The translations under genes were made by a program, and so were the position numbers. From Ochotona curzoniae (taxonomy: Eukaryota; Chordata; Mammalia; Lagomorpha; Ochotonidae), in assembly GCF_017591425.1 (NCBI RefSeq), contig NW_024464918.1:8430001-8494000 (forward strand): a DNA stretch of 64,000 nt, read 5' to 3'. Of this stretch, positions 58,769 to 64,000 are shown piece after piece. Each line of letters begins with the position of its first letter. Position 1 is the stretch's first letter. The notes under the pieces are model-generated. The model was not told the origin of the DNA, did not search any database, and saw only the letters and a list, made by a program, of their open reading frames with translations.

Positions 58769-59066
58769 CCGGAAAGAGAAAATGGGGAGAGACAGAGACA
58801 GAGAAACTTCATTCCCTGATTCACATCCCAAATACCACCAACAGCTAGGGGTAGAAGAAGTCAAAACCACGAGTTAGAGACTCAGCGTAAGTGACTTACA
58901 GGAGTACCAGGAACTGTAGTACAATCATCTGCTGTTTCTCAGAGTGCACATTATCAAGAAGGTAGAATTAGAAGGTGAGCCAGGACCGAAATCTAGGGTT
59001 TTTTTGGTTTGGATGTGGACATTCTAAGAAACAAGGTAACTGCTCTGCCACATATCCAATTCCAAA
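58769..59066 (-). repeat. Old CSINE, antisense, diverged
   Basis: 'GATTCACATCCCAAATACCA', 'CAATCATCTGCTGTTTCTCA' and 'GAGTGCACATTATCAAGAAG' are in the antisense old-CSINE order. It ends 'GGTAACTGCTCTGCCACA', the reversed head. Confidence 0.72.
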
Positions 59067-60534
59067 GTTATTTTAAGATGGCTTTAATATTTCATTGGCT
59101 GATAGGGTCTGAATATCAAAAAATACTCTAGGTATGGAAGAATCTGTTGTATTGGATGATCTGTTATTTCTGGATGTAGGAGCTCATGTTTGCAAATTCA
59201 CAGAAACAAGAACTATTTATGTAAGTAATTTGAATTGATGTAGATTTCAGCTAGGTGACAACCGACAGTTTTTCCCTAATTGCCACTCTTCCTGGATGCA
59301 TTTCCCTTACACTACATGCAATGTAAAAATACTAGATTTGCTTTGTGAGAAAGAATATTTATTATTACAACAGGCCTAGAGGAGAAAGGAGATCACATAC
59401 ATACCCAAATGGATATCTTGCAAAGAGGGATTTGGAAATCCTTGCAGTCAGGGTAATTGCACCGAACTACCTAAAATACAGTGAGGGGATGTGGTAGCTG
59501 CAGAGGAAGTAGATGGCAATGTCCTTTGTGCATGAGCCTTGAAAAGCCATGTCTTAACATTCACTGTACATCCACAGATGGTTCTTGAACCTTCTTTAGA
59601 GTTGTGTCATTTAAGATTATAGTGAACCATAAAGTAACTGATAGAATTCTGAACTGATCAACATAGGTTCCAGTTACAGATCTGCTACATGCTGTTCTGT
59701 CTTGTGTTAGGAGGAACACTGTTTTGTGGTAGCAGGAGGGAATCAAGGGATTTTTGTTGAGTTTATCAAAAGCAACTACTATAGTATTTCAAGCTACTAC
59801 ACATCATCAGGTCGAAAAGCAGTCAACATGGGTTGTCAGCATGTTAAGCAGCAAACAAAAGCTTATGGTTAAAATGGGGAGCCTCTGTTGCCCAGGATTC
59901 TGCTAGATACAGTATCAGTCTCTAAGGCAGACAGACTATGAGCACCCACACGCAATACTTCACACAAAATGGGAAGACAATTGGCTGCAATGAGACTCTT
60001 AAACAGACCCATTAGAGCTTATTATGGGTATTTATTTCTTAAAAGTACTCTGCTATCATAAAAATTCATATTCTTTACACAACTGGAGAGGGACTAGACC
60101 AATCTAGGACATGAGTGGAACTCAACATGCAGCAGGCCTGTCCTTTGTCAGAATTTTATTACAATTGAATCTCTGGTTATATTTGATATTAGACAGTGGT
60201 TGAAAAAAACAACTTCAAGAGATAAAAAGATGTAGGTCTCAATTTTGGCAACAAAAAACTTGTTAAGTGCAAGTTCTCAAAAGTACTCCAAGTATAAGCG
60301 TTTCTTAATTGAGTCAGCTTGACTCAATACAAGTTTCATACTAACCCAATCTGCTATTATTGGATGAGAATACCCATTTTCCTGTATCTGAAAACAATTT
60401 ATATTGCCTGATTTTGATATGCTTACTCAGAAAACAAATGGTACTATTTTGGTACTATCAGAATTTCAGCAACATGACTAAACATTTCCCTAGGTGTTTG
60501 TGTCACTTTTGCTTCTTTTTATTTACATTATTAT
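59067..60534. other. Unassigned DNA
   Basis: No recognised repeat or gene in 1.5 kb. Confidence 0.5.
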
Positions 60535-60822
60535 TTTCTATGGTATGGTTTTGCAGGTGTAGACTGTAGTCCCACTTGTCTATTCTGGCTTTGATTGCCT
60601 GTGCTTTTGGTGACTTTTGTAAGAAGTACTTACCAATGCACTGCCTATATTTTTTAAAGTTATTCCTATGCTTTCCTGTAATAATTTGATGGTTTCTGTG
60701 TACAGATTTGGGTTTTTGATACATTTAGAGCTGATTTTTGCTTAAGGCTCAATGTGGGGGTCCTGCTTCTTACTTCTGCAGGCTGCTATCCAATTGTCTC
60801 AAAAGCATTTGTTGAAGAGGTA
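60535..60822 (-). mobile_element. L1 ORF2 C-terminal fragment, antisense
   Basis: On the plus strand, 'GTAGTCCCACTTGTCTATTC', 'TGGCTTTGATTGCCTGTGCT', 'TTTGGTGACTTTTGTAAGAA' and 'GCATTTGTTGAAGAGG' match the antisense of the L1 ORF2 end in order. On the minus strand the frame around 60,600 reads KSPKAQAIKARIDKWD, which resembles the conserved 'KTPKA..TKAKIDKWD' part of L1 ORF2. It is a short 5'- and 3'-truncated piece and is not functional. Confidence 0.88.
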
Positions 60823-63800
60823 CATGCTTTTAATCATGGCGCTGCATGAAGACAGCATATTTCTAAAGAAAACAGAATCATCATATAAAGATAAAAATAC
60901 ATCACATGAAAATTATAAAATAACCAACAAACAACAAAATGGAAGCATTTATCAAAAAACAGCTGGCATCTATTCCACAATCTTAAAGATCAACACGTAC
61001 TATGCCTCTTACAACTAAAATCTTATAGGTGACACACTTTATCTACTGAGGCACAGACTACAGGCAAGACTTGGGCAGTAAGGAAATCAAGACTAACAGA
61101 CTGTCAAATAAAGATGAGTTTCTATTCATGCTGGATTTCATATTTCCAGGGTGGGAATGTGAACAAAAATACAGTTTGAAGAAGAAAAGAATGGGCATTT
61201 ATTAAGATGCAACTTCCTAAGATCTTTGAAACTTGTGGGTCTTTCATTCCCTTGTGTGATCTGAAAGCGACTTTGAAGTTACAGGAAATGAAGTGGTACT
61301 AACCACTTGTGTTCATAGAAATGTTTGTAAATTCTGCACAAGGAATTTTTTGGCTTTCCATCAGTAAACTTCATTCATATGGAATATTTAACACTTTTGG
61401 GACATACATCATTCAATTCCTACGGGTACGTCTGGATATTTGAAGCAAGACTGTAACACTGGGAAGACTCCCATCATTGCCCTACACAGAATCTATCTGT
61501 CCTCATCCAAAGGTCTGAACTGTCTTCTCCTCTTTGTCCTTCAGGGTCAAATGCCAACACTGCAGGAGGGGTCTACAGCTGTAGTAACTGTAGTTTAACA
61601 AGAATAGCTTTTCCAGGCCACTGTTCTTTGGACCACAGACACACAAAAGCATAAGTTCCCTGGGCTTGGTGCCAGGTCTGTCCCTATATTGTAAAGATCG
61701 AACTAGTTAATAACTGTGAAAATGCCTTGTTCACTCAGAGGTCTATACCGCTGACTGTTAACATTTGGGAGGCACTGTGAATCCCTTTGCAATTACAATG
61801 AAAATGATGGGTTATTTATATCACAAAAAGTATATGCCAGTATACATCAGTATCATGGGCAGCTACAGAATTTTAGTGTGTAATTTCAGAAGACCTGTGG
61901 GACTCCCCAAAGTAGCTAGGTTTCCCTTGGGCCCTAAAAACTCCAGATATGCAGCTATATAACAGGTTGTCACTACGAACTGCCAGGACAAATCCTCTGT
62001 AAAGCACACACAGAACCCAGCCCTCCACTCCATCCTGTTATTCCTTCTTAGGTGACCAATCACATGCCAGCTTTCTCCTCCTTTTTTTTTACTATTACTC
62101 CCCTATTACTTTGTGATCCAGCTGTATTACTGGATTTTAGAATGTGATTATTAAAAAAAAAAACATTATTGGCTGTTGGATTGCTAAACTGACTTCCACA
62201 TAGTTAAAGTCAATTTTTTAAAAAAATCTGTTATCAACAAATCATCTGCAAGAATTTTAAAATACTCACATTTAGAGGCTTAAATTAGTCCACTAAATAA
62301 TACAATGGCTTACAGTTTCTCATTATTGTCTATAGCTATTCATCTGGAAAATATTTTAACTGATAATAACTGAGGAAAAACTGGCATTTGAATTCACATT
62401 AAAAAGATTACATCTTTAACTATATCTTGTTCTGTGTGTTTACCAATCCTTAATATTTCCACCTTGAAAACCACCCCCCAATTTCTGGTACATTACAATA
62501 AGTAAGTTGTCTTGTAATCATGAGATTATCTCACACACATGCACATTGGGCTGTGTATCTGTAACCTAATAATATACCGCTAAACTAGAAGCAGAATAAA
62601 GTTTCAAAATACGATCTATCTAGACAGTATTTTTCAAAGGCAGTATCAAGTTTATAAAATGCAAAACAGAATAATTGAGCACATCATTAAAGAAATCAAA
62701 AAGAAATGACAGAATAATCCTGTGATCTTTAAAGCAAGGATTTTAATTGTGCTATCATTATACATCTTTCATTTAAGGAAATAAAGATCTGTGACTATCG
62801 ATACAGACCGCCACGTCCTCACACACTGTGCTGTCACAGAAGTTCACACAAACCAAATGAAGCACTGTTAAAGTTTTCTAAAAATTAGGCCCTGACACAA
62901 TATTTATGAATTTCAATTACCTTTATGTTCGTATTTCTATAAATGAATATATTTAAAATATTTGCTAACGGGTGGCTCAGTCATTACTCGTCTAGAATTC
63001 TGAAAATAGACCATGACTTTAGACGTTATGTGACAGCCTGCTAAACGATGAACATGGGACTTAGGCAACTGTAATCGTCCCTTGAGAAGAGCACGTACCG
63101 GCTTCCGAGGCAATGTCGAGAACTGGACTATGCTATGTCCAATTCATGAATCTTTTCCAGTGGTAATTTTGCAAAAACTAGCTTAGAAAGATAAAACTGT
63201 TTTCCATAGACAAATTCATGAACCAAACAAAGCCTGGGGTTGTTTACTACTAATGAAAACACTACCAAGCTACATATCTAGCCATGTAGTCAACCATGTA
63301 TCTTTTAAGACTCAAGCATACCGGTTGAACCTTTCAGGATACTGCTGGTATACACGCGTTAAAATATTCAAGTTTCTTGAGATTTTTAAACCAGCAGCTC
63401 AGAGAGTGTCAAGTATTTTAAATGAGCTCTGGGCAACACAAACGTGTGCCAATACACCAATGCAATATTAATGAAGAGCCAGAGATGTGATGGCGGCAGT
63501 GGGGAGATCCACATGTTTCTGACTGTGGTGAGAACTGAGAACATCAAAGACACTCTCAATGTTATTGTTGAAATCCATGCAGAACAATGTACAAAGTATT
63601 GGGGAAGTTTTGATGTAATCCCATTACTGGGTAATGAAGAGCTTGACTTGACGGTAACTGCAAACACTCAGCTATTTCTCTGGGCCCGAAGAGATTGTTA
63701 ATGAACACTGTGTACTTAGGGTCTTAAGTAACATTGGAGTCCTTCCTATGTTTGTTTCTAAGATTTAATATTATCTGACCTTCTAAGTGGTTGAAAACCT

Positions 63801-64000
63801 GAATTGTCTCATAATTTACTGCTGGAAATATCGTCTAGGTGGGAAATGTGTAATCTTGTTATAGATAATGTAGCTAATACGTAACATGTAGTAGCTACAG
63901 ATAAGCTTTACACTTTCAACCCTTTGTTCAGGCTGTAAAATGTCAGTTGGAACCATTTTGGTGCTTTTTATTACTGCATCAAAACCATGCTGTGAATTTG
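60823..64000. other. Unassigned 3.2-kb interval to the window end
   Basis: No gene or known repeat recognised. Frames of 65-93 codons at 61,765-62,063 and 63,253-63,701 have no domain. Short A and T runs near 62,081 and 62,151 are not attached to a SINE body. Confidence 0.5.

Noticed and set aside
1..64000. CRISPR arrays, operons, bacterial promoters, tRNA or rRNA genes
   Set aside because: The SINE and L1 content shows mammalian nuclear DNA. No array of regular spacers is present. The tRNA-like sequences are CSINE or MIR heads, not intact tRNA genes.

Overview
The window is a stretch of AT-rich mammalian nuclear DNA with no protein-coding gene that I can support. The organism is a lagomorph, and a pika (Ochotona) is more likely than a rabbit. 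The reason is about 30 copies of the lagomorph tRNA-derived C-repeat SINE (CSINE). The best kept copies (14,621-14,950; 36,959-37,277; 40,251-40,591; 43,345-43,662) share a body with a B-box of the form GGTTCTAATCC and a tail with the 'TCTGTATATCTG' and 'AATAAATCTT' motifs, which I associate with pika rather than rabbit copies. The species call is from recall of family consensus and was not checked by a search. No start codon-led frame shows a recognisable domain, codon signal or splice structure; most frames fall inside repeats. The DNA could be intergenic or a large intron.

Layout. 1-2,180: a CSINE, then about 1.7 kb of an old L1 ORF2 on the plus strand. 2,181-8,510: CSINEs, an antisense L1 3' end (3,830-4,520), a purine-only microsatellite, a MIR and a TG repeat. 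8,506-11,810: 3.3 kb with nothing recognised. 11,811-15,645: a cluster of CSINEs and one MIR. 17,530-17,705: a MER20-like hAT fossil. About 17,826-21,263: the most distinctive object, a GC-richer block built of degenerate units of about 57 bp, followed by a unique 3' segment with a TATA box and an AATAAA near an A-rich end. 21,264-28,700: mostly plain DNA with MIR and L1 scraps. 28,723-33,070: six CSINEs of several ages. 31,321-32,814 contains a TAAT-rich repeat-free segment that could be regulatory. 36,959-41,115: an old plus-strand L1 interrupted by a young CSINE. 43,345-44,002: a head-to-head CSINE pair. 45,691-52,895: 7.2 kb with almost nothing recognised. 53,033-59,066: CSINEs, including two abutting copies in the same orientation and a third close by. 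60,535-60,822: an antisense L1 ORF2 piece. The rest to 64,000 is unassigned.

Nothing here works together as a gene system. The window is best read as layers of insertions: old MIR, L1M-class and hAT elements, then CSINE waves mobilised by L1 machinery, with one unusual tandem-repeat element. That element is the best candidate for something undescribed.
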